Assembly: GCF_033958435.1 (NCBI RefSeq)
Contig: NC_134137.1
Coordinates: 107,704,501-107,768,500 of the forward strand
Reading direction: 5' to 3'
From: Carettochelys insculpta
Lineage: Eukaryota; Chordata; Testudines; Carettochelyidae
Length of the DNA: 64,000 nt
Position 1 is the stretch's first letter. Each line of letters starts with the position of its first letter. Under the pieces are notes generated by a model that was given only the letters and a program-made list of their open reading frames with translations, did no database searches and was not told where the DNA came from. This document shows positions 23,252 to 33,890 of the stretch, piece by piece. A program made the translations under genes and the position numbers.

Positions 23252-23377
23252 CACGAACACGGAGCCCCGCACCGCCTCGGAAACACTCTGCCGCAGCTCG
23301 GCCGCCGTGCCCGGCTTGCTGAGCGCCCGGGTGAACTTCCGAGTCTCCGGGGGCACCAGCGCCTGCGACATGGCCAT
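23252..23377 (-). CDS. DOCK9: DOCK9-like exon 1 (zizimin-family N terminus)
   Basis: The 42 codons include [15 protein letters not shown] and [17 protein letters not shown], the conserved N terminus of the DOCK-D (zizimin) subfamily: DOCK9, DOCK10 and DOCK11. DOCK9 is favoured because it starts MSQ-like and has [17 protein letters not shown]11, as I recall it, reads RKFTKRLSKPG; its [10 protein letters not shown] is shared here, so DOCK11 is the alternative. The exon ends in phase 0 at GTG with the donor GTGAGTAAG directly after (intron from 23251 leftwards). I chose ATG 23375-23377 for its strong context (GGCCATGG); the MSQ methionine two codons on (23369-23371) is an alternative. DOCK9 is a guanine exchange factor for Cdc42. 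This exon precedes the PH, DHR1 and DHR2 domains, which lie beyond the window. Confidence 0.82.
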
Positions 23378-23470
23378 GGCCGCCGCTGCCGCCGCCGCCT
23401 CACGGGGCTCGCGCCCCCTCACGCCGCGGCCCCTCGCGCCCCCATGGCCTGGCCGTTGGCAGCGAGTCAC
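23378..23470 (-). other. Putative 5' UTR with GCC/GCG repeat
   Basis: Immediately upstream of the start codon is a short GCG/GCA run that would read as seven alanines. The frame stays open far upstream (to about 23815), but I recognise no conserved protein sequence before the chosen methionine, so I read it as untranslated leader. Confidence 0.5.
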
Positions 23471-23575
23471 TGTCGCAGCGGGCGCCGGCTCGCGCGGCTC
23501 TGCCCTCTCAGGCGGCCCCTCCCTCGCTCGCTCAGCCCATGCTCCCAGCGCGCGCCGCGCTCCCATCCCAAACAC

Positions 23576-23582
23576 TGAGTCA
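23576..23582. promoter_or_regulatory. AP-1-like site TGAGTCA
   Basis: A perfect TGAGTCA lies about 200 bp upstream of the start codon in the CpG island. Occupancy is inference. Confidence 0.35.
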
Positions 23583-23621
23583 CACCGGAGAGGAGGGCCC
23601 AGGGCGCAGCCTCGCTCACTG

Positions 23622-23705
23622 ATTGGCGCAGCCGAGGAGGCGACGACGGTGAGGCCGCCCCGCAAGCCCCGCCCACACCTGTTCCCCGGTTCTGCCTCGG
23701 ATTGG
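23622..23705 (-). promoter_or_regulatory. Two CCAAT boxes
   Basis: On the minus strand CCAAT occurs at 23622-23626 (context GCGCCAATCAG) and 23701-23705 (context GACCAATCC). They are about 80 bp apart and 245-330 bp upstream of the start codon. Paired CCAAT boxes in a TATA-less CpG promoter are typical NF-Y targets. Confidence 0.5.
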
Positions 23706-24303
23706 TCACGGCAATACCTGGCCGGCTGCAGCGCTTGCGCCCTCCTCACTTCGCCGGTCCCTAGGCTGCCGGAAGTTCCCGTCGGCGCTGGGCGTGTCGT
23801 GGTCTCTCGTCGCACGGGGGGGGCCTGGCTCCCTGCGACGAATGGGGGGAGGGTGGAGAGCAGTGTGGGGGCTGGGACAGAGCCCCTTCCCCTCTCTTTC
23901 GGGCTGCGGATGCTTTATCTCCGAATACAGGAGCCAGGGCGTTGTAGCGCGGTTTATCTTCAGCCGCTGGATTAATTCCCTGTCTGTCATTTGCCTGCAG
24001 CTGGGGTTTCGTACATCTCTCCTATGGGAGAGGTGTCGCGCTGGGGAGCCTGCATCTAGGTGTTGGCAGACTGATAAGGACGCCCAAGTCTGTCCACCAC
24101 AGTAAAGTTAGATTTCCACCATATACTAACTGTAGTTGGGCTCAGGGCACTGAGTCCACAGTCCAGCTTTCCCACAAATCCATTCTGTAAGGGTAGCAGA
24201 GGGGTCCAGGTCGTTGCTGAGAGGTGTGAATCATACTACTAAAGTTCCCGGCAAGAAGACACAGGAAACTGCATCACAGTGTTAACTATAGCATACAATA
24301 ACA

Positions 24304-24640
24304 AACAGTCCTATGTACCTTAAAGACTAACTAATTTATTAGGTCATGAGCTTTGTGGGTAAAACCCACCTCTTCAAATGAAAATGGAGAGGACAAACAG
24401 AATCTAAGATTTACACAGCACAGAAGGAAGGGAGGGGGAAGAAAAAGAATCTAGGGTTTATACAGCACAGGGGGAGGGGGAGAAAAAGAAAAAAGGTAAG
24501 ACCAGTTAATGAAAGAGATTGTTTGTTTTAATCTGAAGAGCTGGGTTTTGCTCAGGAAAGCTCATGACCTAATAACGGTGTTAGTCTCTAAGGTACTACA
24601 GGACTGCTTAATAATTGTGGAGCTACAGCCTAGCACTGTT
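24304..24640 (+). mobile_element. Inverted pair of PLE-end-like fragments around a duplicated spacer
   Basis: The left piece (AACAGTCCTATGTACCTTAA, AGACTAACTAATTTATTAGG) is inverted relative to the right piece (AAAGCTCATGACCTAATAAC, GGTACTACAGGACTGC). Between them the spacer holds a direct repeat of TTTACACAGCACAGAAGG / TTTATACAGCACAGGGGG with purine-rich tails. The layout fits an inverted 5' piece plus forward terminus. A TSD was not established. Confidence 0.55.
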
Positions 24641-24654
24641 ATCGTCTGAGACTA

Positions 24655-27530
24655 CATACCAAACAATGCCTTGATTCTTTACAGTTGTTTTGTGAATTGC
24701 AATAGATAAATTTGATATAAATTTAAAACAAATATTTAAATGTCAACATAAATATGTAACCAATGAAGACATTTCAAAAAGTGATTCAGAATAGGACTAC
24801 AGCAATTAACGTTTTATAGCAGATTAGAAAAATCAGTCTCATTCATTATCAACCATCAGTATCAGCATTATACACCCAAATTCTGATCAAAATTTTTCCA
24901 TGGTTTTACTTTGCCGCTCTCTAGAGATTGAATCATATCGATAAAAAGTTTAGTTAAGTTACATACATGTATATTTGCAAAACAGACTTCAATGCCTGAC
25001 CCTGCAAACAGCAAAGTCACTATTTCAGGTGAGGTGGCCTACTGAATTTCCACTGGGACTTTACAGACAACTGGTACTACTGAACTCAGTGGCATTACTC
25101 ATGAATAAAAGTATTTGTGCGAGTAACTATTTGAAATATCAAATTTTTAATAAAGCATATTTCACACAAACTGTCCAGAAACATTTTACAGAGTTAAATC
25201 ATTTATACTGCATGCATGAAAAGAACAATTCAGTGGTGTCACCAAGAAAGACAAATGCTATTTAATCTGAGATTTGAAAAAAAGTCTTCTTGAATCATAG
25301 TGCATGTGGTCTCTTTGGGCATCAAAAAAATAGAGCAATCTATAATAATCACTGTCAGTGATGCAGGAAGGCAGCAAAGGTTAAAAGGCATAAAAACTAT
25401 ACAAATGAAGTACCTAAACATAATTCAGGCTCAAGAGGCTATCAAAGTAAAGGATCTTGGCCCAGATCCACCGAGACTCTTGGGGACTGAGCACCTAGAA
25501 ATGTAGCAGAACAGCAGTGGGATCCCTAAGACCATTAGCACCAATAAACCAGGGGGGCAGTGCTACTCAAGAAGATCAGGGCTTTAAAAAACCTACTTCT
25601 AACCAACCAGAGGAGCTAGTGAATAGGAATAACTAACAGGGAACTTTTTCAAGGGAGTTCTCCAAGAGGAGGAGCAATTGTGTGACCCTTTGGGTAAATT
25701 CGTGGCCAGGATAAAAAGTAGGCTAGTGCACCACAGTGTGCCATGTTTTTAAGGAGGCTGGTTCTGGGGGCACACTGCAGCTGGTGCAAGCGTGCACTAC
25801 CAGCTGGGGACCTCTTGGGCCTTACAGCTCATCCTGTTGGCTCCATGTGATGACAGCTGGAAGTAGCAGGCACATGCGTGCAGTCAAAGTGTCTGGCTGG
25901 GGATGCTGTCAGCGGAGGCATACACTCCCAGCTGGCCTCCCAGCTTGTCCTGTTGGCCCCTGTCCTACTGGCCTAGGCAAGTGCCATTTCTGTGATGGGC
26001 AACCCCTGTGGGAAATGGGAAGAGAGGGAAGGATCTTTGCATGCTCCCACGTTAACAACTTCCTTTGGCCAGGAGCTACATGGAGCCAGGACCAGGTAAT
26101 CAGCTGCAAGGCTGGAACCACGGAACCATCTGTGGAACCAGGAAGGGACCAGCTCCAAGCCCCTGAATCCATGCACTGCCTCTTGCACACCCTGCCCTGA
26201 CTCCTGCACCGCCCCCCCACCTCATCCCACTACCCTGACCCCTGTGCACCCCCAGCCTCTGTACTAAGCTCTCCACTCCCCTTCCATGGCAGGGGGCAGT
26301 GGTTTCAATACAACAGTACCTGTAAGAAATGTAAGTTACTTTCACCTTGGTTCATGATCTGTAATGTGGTTGTGATGTGCTCACTGCTTGACAGAAATGT
26401 ATCCAGTGGTTTCTCTGGGGGACTGTGTGCTGAGCCAGGCAGCCTGCTAATGCTTTTTTAATGAGACTTTGATCCGTAAGTCCTTTAGTACCCATCAACC
26501 CTTGAGCAGGAGTGGGGCTACTAGAAGCAGGGACAACATACAACTATCATTCCTGAAATGTCTTTAAACTTAAGTCCAAACTCACTTTCCTTAAAAACAA
26601 ACATCAACAAAAAAATGAGCTACAGGAGTAGCCCACCAAAAGAGTGGGGGGCTATCCAGTTTATTGCACTTAATTCCGCATGTACAGGCAGGTTGCATAC
26701 ACATACATTCAGTTCGAAGAACTCTTGCCCTCAGTGACCATGTACAGACTTTGGAGGCAGAGTGACTGGCTGACCTGGGGAGCTAAAGGAGACAGAAAGG
26801 TACATAAGTAAGGCTTTCTGGGACCCAGCAGAATGGTTCCACTCCTGGTGTGATAGCTTCTTTGCTGTTGTGGCAGAGGAAAGTCTCATTGAAGGAGAGC
26901 AACCAACTGGAGTTCAGGGAAAGAATCCCATAGCTGGGACTCTCCTTCCATATGATGTTGTGCTATCCAGGCTGTCCCTACCAATACACAGCTACACAGG
27001 GCACCGTGAAATTTGGGGCACCAAAATGCCTCAGATTTAATGGAGCCCTGGGCAGCTGCATACTGTGTATGGAGTGGCACCAGTTCCACCCTTGCCTCAC
27101 CCCCAGTTCATCCCTTCCTGTAAGCCATTGCTCCTGTTCTTTCTACCCCGCCTCTTTCCATCTCTGCTCCCACCCTATCCAGTCCACACTCCACCCCTTC
27201 CCCCAAGTAACGCAGTCCAGGAAATTAGCAGTGGGGGGTGGCCTGGTTCAGGCAGCAGGCTCCCAGCTCTGCTTTTCACCACCAGTGCGTGCAGTGATGG
27301 ACTTGATCCTTGCTGCATCTGTTCCCTGCTCCTGCCTCCTGCATCTCTGGGCCTCCCCTTACAGCTCCTACCTCCCACACCCCTTGAGTGTTCCCCCTCT
27401 GGAAGGGGGTGTACATCATAGAGCACCAGAATTGCTAGAGACAGCCCTGGTGGCATCTTTTTGCACTGAGGATCTCTCTCTGGAAGAGGGATCTCCAGTT
27501 ATTAGGAAGAGGCACATAGTGACTTGTCTA
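24655..27530. other. No gene seen
   Basis: No exon with homology or plausible splice signals found. Open frames at about 25736-26200 and 26952-27557 look like composition artefacts and match nothing I recognise. Confidence 0.4.
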
Positions 27531-27559
27531 CCTGGTGCAAAAGTTGCAGATTTTTGAGA

Positions 27560-27960
27560 CATCTCAATAGACTCTGGTGTAGTGCTGTGGAGGAGATCAT
27601 AGTAGTAGTAGTACCTGTAGGCACTAATGAGGTAGGGAAGTAGAGGAAAGAGATCAAGGAGGTCAAATTTAGCCTTCTGTGCAAGAGAGTGAAGTCCAGG
27701 ACTTCCATTGTAGCAGTCTCAGAAATGTTTCCAGTTCTATGCCCCGGGTCAATTAGATAGGCAGAACTGCAGGTTCTCAATGTGTGGATGACCTGGTGGT
27801 ATAGGGAAGAAGGGTTTAGATTTATTAGGAACTGGGGAAATGGGAGGGAGCCCATAGAGGATGGATGGGCTCCACCTAAACCAAAACAGAACCATATTGC
27901 TGGCTCTTAAAATTAAAAGCTTGTAAAGCAGTTTTTAAACCAATGTCTGGGGAAAAGCCA
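27560..27960 (+). pseudogene. CR1-type LINE ORF1, esterase-like segment
   Basis: Plus-strand translation gives VVVPVGTNEVGK (about 27600-27635), then KSRTSIVAVSEMFPVL and VWMTWWYREEGFRF, then WAPPKPKQNHIA-like residues. This is the C-terminal SGNH/esterase-type domain seen in CR1-clade ORF1 proteins, where VGTND is the conserved block. The copy has stops and shifts. It heads a LINE whose ORF2 pieces follow in the same orientation. Confidence 0.6.
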
Positions 27961-28329
27961 ACAAGTACAGTGAAGCATGTAGTTTGGACACACTTCACCC
28001 CAGCAATGTTGCTGGGCTTCAGGAGCTCAAGCCACGTTGCCTGTCTTCCTGGGATTGGGGAGGTTGCAGTAGCTGTCCCTTCCAGGGGTCCAGGGCTGGG
28101 GGGCATTCTACAGCCTGGAGTGAGGCCATCAGATGTTGTGAGGGACATCTGTGTTTACGGGTGCCCAGAAGGGCAGGGACTGGGACGGTTGCTCACATCC
28201 CCCAGCCAGTGGGTAATGAGCTGCCCATGAGGGTTAACATCTGGATACCCAAAGTGAAGCAGAAGTATGCAAGCCCAGAGACAGGAAACGAGGTACAAAG
28301 GGAGCTTTTACCCTGAAAATGTAGACACT

Positions 28330-28900
28330 GAATGAGTTTAGGCATCTAGAGGATTACGCAGCAGGTAAACAGGGATTTTGTGTTTCATGGTGGCACCTAA
28401 AACTGAGATTTAAGCAACAAAATACCTGTGCGGCTCTAGTCCTTTTTTTCCATGTTCCTTGGCATCTTGACATTTATGACAGATGTGTACAAATGCTTGA
28501 AGCCTGGGCAGTAAACAAGAGAAATTATAAATACTAATTTATTAAAGGAAATTGACCAGCATAGGTATTAGTGAGATATGGTGGGCGGAGTCACATAATT
28601 GTAATGTTAAATTCACTGGCTACACCCTGTTTAGGAAGAATAGAATGAGCACAAAGAAGGTGGTGCTCTAAATCAAAGATACCATTCTTTAATTTAGAGT
28701 ACATAACAGTTCAGATTGCTTCCAACTGGCACATCATTCCATAGAGTACTAGCGACAGTCCATTGTAACCCCCACAACTCAGATTAGAGAATAGGATGAA
28801 CAGCTCTTTAAATATATCTATAGTGACTGAACCTGTTTTAATTTCTAAGGAACACATGCATGAGATCTCAGGCTGTCTCTAGAAAAAAAAATCCTTAGAG
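28330..28900 (+). pseudogene. CR1-type LINE ORF2, endonuclease segment
   Basis: Around 28565-28680 the translation reads ISEIWWAESHNCNVKFTGY, TLFRKNRMSTK and IKDTIL. This matches the AP-endonuclease region of CR1/L3-like ORF2 (ETWWDESHDWNV type followed by GYNLFRKDR). Decayed. Confidence 0.65.
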
Positions 28901-29050
28901 TTTTTTTTAAAAACCGGAGATAATTTTCTAATGTGGGCAATATTAGACCTTTCCCAGAGAAAATCTGTAGCAGACCTCATTCTTATCAGGTTGAATTGAT
29001 TACTTAGTGTTAGGTGCAAGGGCTCACAACCTAATTATATTTTTTATATG

Positions 29051-29120
29051 TGAATAGAATAAGATCACAACAAATATAAAATACACACATGCATGTGTAC
29101 ACACACACACACACACAATA
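29051..29120. repeat. (AC)n microsatellite
   Basis: An AC/CA dinucleotide run at about 29099-29118, with alternating purine-pyrimidine sequence just before it. Confidence 0.8.
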
Positions 29121-29689
29121 TAAAAGCTTTTTTATCTGTCATGCTGGATGGATGGGGGGTGCCTATAAGTGAAAAAATCTGGTTAACTAAGAAGGGAGGG
29201 AGTTTGGATGTGATAGGAACTGTGGGCTTGGAGTGTGGGAGGAATGTGGGCTTTGGGAGGGATTTTGAAGTGCTGGATCTGGGGTTTGTCCACCTTGGTG
29301 ACTTCCCAGAAACAGCAATCTGTTACTGTTGCAGAGATTAGATGGCTCTGTGCACTGCCCCCACCTGATCCCTCCCTGAGTGCTGTCTCTGCAACTCGCA
29401 TTGGCCGGGAGCCGCTGCCAATGGGAGTTGCAGGGGCAGAGTCTGCACACCCCTCCGGTTGCTGCAGGTTGACACAGTTTTTACTGTACTTGGTACTTGA
29501 AGAAGGCCCGTTTCCCAAAACTGAAAACAAACATAGACGAAACAGATTTTTGTTTGGAATTTTCCTCACAAAGCGGATAATTAGGCATTACTTAAAAAAT
29601 CTTACTGGTTAAATAACCCCCCATCACTTCTGTCAATTAAAAATCTATTCAGGTTAATAAGAGAAGTGAAAGCAAATATGTAGAGCAAA

Positions 29690-30430
29690 TGGGAAAATTA
29701 AATTGATAGAAATGACTGTAAATTTAGTTGTCATTAAATATAGGCAATTTATAAGGCAGCTGACGATATCAGTGAAAATTCTAGTAGGGGTCAGGACTGG
29801 TTCTAGATCCGATATTATTCAGCATCTTTATTGATGAACAAAATATATAATCATTGCTGATAAAATTTTGCAGATGACAAAAACTGAAGTAATAAATACG
29901 AGACCAAGTTAGTTCTATAGAGAAATCTGGAGCTCACTGTTATGTGGTCATACTTAACATTTTTACATCTAAATGAAAAGTCATTAATCAAATAACAAAC
30001 AATATAGATCACACTTACAGCATGTGGAACTGCATTTTGAAAAAAAAGCAATGACTCACAAAAGAAACAGGAATGTTGGTGCGATTCTTGAATGTATTAG
30101 AAGGGAAATATTGAGTAGAAAGAGTGAAGGGTTATTGCTACTATACATATGAGACCATTAATGGAATATAATGTCCACTTCTGGAATCTATATTTTAAAA
30201 TAGCATTGACAAAATGAAATGGTTCAAAAAGATCTATAAGAACAATTCAGGGTCTGAAAACTCAGACTTACAGTGTGTCAGACTTAAGAAGTTCACCCTA
30301 TTTAATAAAGAAAAGGTTATAAGGCAATTTGATTATGGACTAGAAATCTCTTCAGATAATTATTTATAACACACTTAATGAAAGTGGTGCTTTGTCAAGA
30401 GCAACCTACATGACTCTCATATCGCTGTCT
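29690..30430 (+). pseudogene. CR1-type LINE ORF2, RT segment and 3' part
   Basis: Near 29785-29880 the sequence corresponds to GSVLGPILFSIFINDL followed by an LIKFADDTKL-like region (AAAATTTTGCAGATGACAAA at about 29862-29881). Downstream, AATATAATGTCCACTTCTGG and CAAAATGAAATGGTTCAAAA match the conserved C-terminal RT/tail of CR1/L3 LINEs. Together with the ORF1 and endonuclease segments to the left this is probably one interrupted element. All reading frames are broken. Confidence 0.65.
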
Positions 30431-30439
30431 GGTAATTTA

Positions 30440-30993
30440 CAACGCTGGTTTGCAAAGCTGCTCTGATTTGCTGTGCCTCTCAGTGTGCTCTCCTTATTAT
30501 TCTGATGTCTAGCCACTCACAATTAGCAGCTAGGCGATCTGCCTTGATCCCCTACCCTGCCAGAAAATTTTCCCTCTGACTTTCACAGGTACTGGGGATT
30601 ACACAGCAGGCTGCCACAACAATGGGAATGTTGCTTTCGCTGTGGTTTAACCTAGTCAATAAATTGAAATCTTCCCTTTAAACACCCAAAAGCACATTCT
30701 ACTACCATTATGTACTTGCTCAGCCTGTAGTTGAACTGCTCCTTATTGCTGTCCAGGCTGCCTTTGTCAGGCTTCATAAGCCATGGGAGCAGAGCCATCC
30801 CAAGGAAGGGACGCAGCTTGGGGCAAGCTAGGGAATAAATACACCAGAGTATATACATATCTAAACATGTTGCCGTGATTTATATTATAGAAAGTAAGGT
30901 AAAAGAATATGCCCTTACATTTAAAGCAGATAATTTCAAGGTTTGTGATTGCATAGCTTATTTCAAGCTTACGGCACCATGTAGACATAGCCT
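30440..30993 (-). pseudogene. PIF/Harbinger transposase relic
   Basis: Minus-strand translation (30652-30858) includes LLPWLMKPDKGSLDSNKEQ and FNYRLSKYIMVVECAFG then CLKGRF. This is the DDE_Tnp_4 C-terminal catalytic block with its glutamate in VVECAFG. A later segment (NIPIVVAACCVIPSTCE-like, about 30570-30625) fits the following ACCVLHNICE region. The right border inverted reads GGCTATGTCTACATGGTGCC, a TIR of the Harbinger style. The first two catalytic aspartates were not found. Confidence 0.7.
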
Positions 30994-31439
30994 TTCAGAG
31001 CAAGTGTGCTGATTATCTAAGTACTAACTGTGTACATGATAACCTAGAGCATTTCATGATAATAAAGAGAATTGCGGCAAAAAACAGTTAAGTAGCTTTA
31101 CATAAGACATCAAACTGCCTCAAACTCAGACATACAATTCCCTGGTGAAATGAGGATGATAAAGTGGTAACTAAAGAATTAAATAATACATATGAAGAAG
31201 CAAAAAGTACAACAGCAAGGACTTAAAAAGGCTCAACTATAAAAGACATGAAGCAAAGGCACAAAGGATCGTTCAAAAAGGCAAAACAAATACAAAGATG
31301 CAAATCAAAGTATAGAGTTTTCTGAACAATAAAGAACACTTGCTGCTGGAGAAAATTATACATCTTATGTGGCTAGGTAGAATTTAAAGATGTATTCAAT
31401 GAAAATATCAGAAAACAAGACCTCTAATAAGCTATATGT

Positions 31440-31990
31440 GAAAATAAGAGTGGTATATGTAATGCAATGCTTAAGCACCCGCTGGAAGGGAATTAGAAGT
31501 TTTGATTGAAACTTATGCAATATATATGGGAGAAAAAAATGTTACTGGCAGAATGGAAGCAAGTGGTCATGTTACCATTAGGAGATCCTGGCAAGTTATG
31601 CACAAAACCTCATGCATAGAGATCTATTGCCCTTGCACTATGTGCAGTCAATTTTATAGAAAGAATGATAATGACAGTGTAGTAGCCTTACTGAAAAAAA
31701 TGACATTATAAACTGTTTATTGAGTGATTTCAGGAAAGGAAGATGCACAGTTGATCATACTTTAAGATTAGAAACAGATGCAGAACACCATGAGGAATAA
31801 AGAATTTATAATAGCTGTCTTTTTGGTCATAGGAAAAGCAGATGACATGCTACGGAAGGAGGGTTTGCTACATTAACTACTACTGGAATGTGGGTAAGAA
31901 TGTTCTCATGGATAGAAGACTTCTTAAGTGATAGAACCATACCAGTCAAGAAGGGGACAGGATCTGCCACAGTGTCTGCTCAATAGAGGA
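31440..31990 (+). pseudogene. LINE RT N-terminal part, 5' half of a split element
   Basis: Around 31700-31960 the translation contains LSDFRKGRCTVDHTLRLE and later MWVRMFSWIEDFLSDRT then IPVK. This matches the QSGFRKGRSTIDHI... and WIxDFLxDRTxxV blocks of many LINE RTs. The next block (PQGS) is not here but at 33890, because a gypsy relic sits between. The clade is not assigned. Confidence 0.65.
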
Positions 31991-32129
31991 CAAAGCCACC
32001 ATTTCAGGGTAGCAAGTGACAAAAACTACCACCATCAGAGTGTATTTCTTCCCAGATCATGTCACCTTACTGAACGGCCCCTCTAGACCCATAGCCACCT
32101 TTTGGAAAGGCTATTCTGTGATAAGCAGT

Positions 32130-33890
32130 AGCCTCAAGGCTGCTTTTCCCACATCCTGGGCCTTCCCCATGCTCTGACGGGAGTCATAGGACTAGCAATA
32201 CCATTGGACAGCAGCAAAGACTCATGCCCAGTAAAAGTTCCAGAACAACCTCTGCCTGGTGTGCTGAATCCCCTGATCCTGAGAGTTGAACACTGTGGAC
32301 CAGGTACAGCAGCCTGTGGCATTACATTCAGGAAATTACTATCTGCCTCTGGGCCCCCACCATGACTCCACTTTCCGTGTGGGAACCCATTCCTGATATA
32401 GGAATCCCTTCTCTCACAGGAATCTATCCCTACAGCCTTCACACAGGGGTTGGGCTGTACTGAGGCCAAACAGATCCTTCAGCTTCTGCAATCTTTATGC
32501 AACTCAGCCTGGAACTCAGTAGCTGGGGAAGAGATGGGAACCTGTCCCATCTCTCTCCCTGGGTCTAGGGCCACAGACCTGGTAAGCCTGCTCTTGGTGG
32601 ACCCCTGTCTCTCAGGGTAGGACCCTTCAGCTCCATCTTGGTGCCCTCCTCCAGGCCAGAGCAGAGCGTTCCCCACTTTCTCTGGCTGTGGTTCAAAACC
32701 AGAACACTGTGGGAATCACCTAGCCAGTTCTCCTGATCACTGCCCATCACCACCTCAGCAGGCAAATGGTGCACCCCCACTTCCTTTGGGCTCTCCTTAT
32801 CCTTCCATTTCAGATACACTCTTGCCATGGGCACCTTGAATAGGATCCCATCTACACCTGTCAAAGTCAGGTGGGAGTTGGGTACTCCCTGGTCTGGTGC
32901 CACCACATTGGGCCAGTCCAGCATCACTCCCGTACCTATGTCCCAGAACCCCTTGACATTCCTCCCATCACCTCCAAGGGGACAAGGCTCTTGTTTCACA
33001 GAGGCAGCCCTGCATCCACTCTGTGAACATAGAACTTTGGATCTGGGCCTCCAGAGGAACTGGCCTGAGAGGCTGTCTCCTCCCAAGCTGAGGGGGAAAT
33101 GCCAGCCCCTCCTGCCTGGGCAGGCTACCCCTTTTGCATCTGGGCCCCCCACCCAGTTAACCCCATGAGGCCTCTGTTTCCTCAGCCTGTCTTACAACAT
33201 GGGCACTGGGTTTGCTTGTGGCCCTTTTGCCCACAGTGATGACAGGTAAGGTCTCACTGGTTCCTTCAGGTTGCTTGGTCCACCCCAATATTGACTGTCC
33301 CCATCAGGAAGGCAAAAGGTTTACCTGAGTATCCCTTCTGCACTGCTGTGAGCTGGTCCTTCTGGGGTTCCCCATCACACTTGGCACAGCTGTCTGTAAA
33401 CACATCAGCCAGGTACTCTACACTGTGCAGGTCCTTTGGTTTCCAGTCTGGTTTGAGCATCAGCCGGCTAAACCCAGGGTTGTGAGTTCAGTCCTTAAGG
33501 AGGCCATTTAGTGATTGGGGCAAATAGATGTCAGGGATGGTGCTTGGTCCTGCTAAAAGGGCAGGGGACTGGAGTAGATGACCTCCTGAGGTCCCTTCCA
33601 GCTCTAGGAGATGCATAACCATATTCTCAAGTCATGGGGGCCACATTCATACAGCTGCTCCAGCACCATCAAATGAGCCAGTTCTACTCTGGTGTAGGCC
33701 TCTGCCCTCTTGTGGGCATATCACCCTGTCTGGAGGAGCCATTCCAGGTAAATCTCCCAGGCTTCTTCTGTGAACTCCAGAACTTTTTCTGGTATGCTTT
33801 GGGAAGTTCAACACAAACTTGTGCAACAGGGCTTCTTTGAACGGTTCATAATCCCCTGGGTGTGGTGCCTGAAGTGCCTTCAGGGGCTGT
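32130..33890 (-). pseudogene. Gypsy-type LTR retrotransposon gag-protease relic with SCAN-like domain
   Basis: In minus-strand order, a SCAN-like segment (ALQAPHPGDYEPFKEALLHK then FVLNFPKHTRKS, about 33770-33885) comes first. A zinc knuckle follows (CHHCGQKGHKQTQC, about 33202-33243; CX2CX4HX4C with every ligand present). A retropepsin-like region (MARVYLKWKDKESPKEVG then VHHLPAEVVMGSDQENW, about 32700-32830) comes last. SCAN domains of vertebrate zinc-finger genes are held to derive from capsids of this kind of gypsy element. No LTR or RT is left, and a Cry-type SINE splits gag. It lies antisense inside a LINE. Confidence 0.6.
33449..33612 (+). mobile_element. tRNA-derived SINE with CR1-like tail (Cry I type)
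   Basis: The head GTTTGAGCATCAGCCGGCTA, the B-box-like GGGTTGTGAGTTCAGTCC, the body AGGAGGCCATTTAG and the tail GACCTCCTGAGGTCCCTTCC then AGCTCTAGGAG follow the turtle Cry I SINE layout: a tRNA-like head and a CR1 3' end. This is the best single clue to a turtle genome. The first part of the tRNA-like head is missing. Confidence 0.75.

Larger units (their letters stand above)
22610..23900 (-). promoter_or_regulatory. CpG island / putative DOCK9 promoter region
   Basis: The block is strongly GC-rich with dense CpG, unlike the AT-rich surroundings, and contains the only host exon in the window. Long open frames occur on both strands here, as expected from composition; I do not treat the 393-codon plus-strand frame as a gene. 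The transcription start is not resolved. By exon position it should lie between the start codon (23377) and about 23800. Confidence 0.75.

Noticed and set aside
22794..23975. 393-codon plus-strand open frame in the CpG island
   Set aside because: It is antisense to the DOCK9 exon, made of proline, arginine and alanine, has no domain I recognise, and is expected from GC-rich composition.
26952..27557. 201-codon open frame
   Set aside because: Low-complexity proline/serine/leucine content, no homology recognised, and its end overlaps the start of a LINE ORF1 relic.
33449..33500. A functional tRNA gene
   Set aside because: The tRNA-like part belongs to a SINE with a CR1 tail and lacks a complete cloverleaf.
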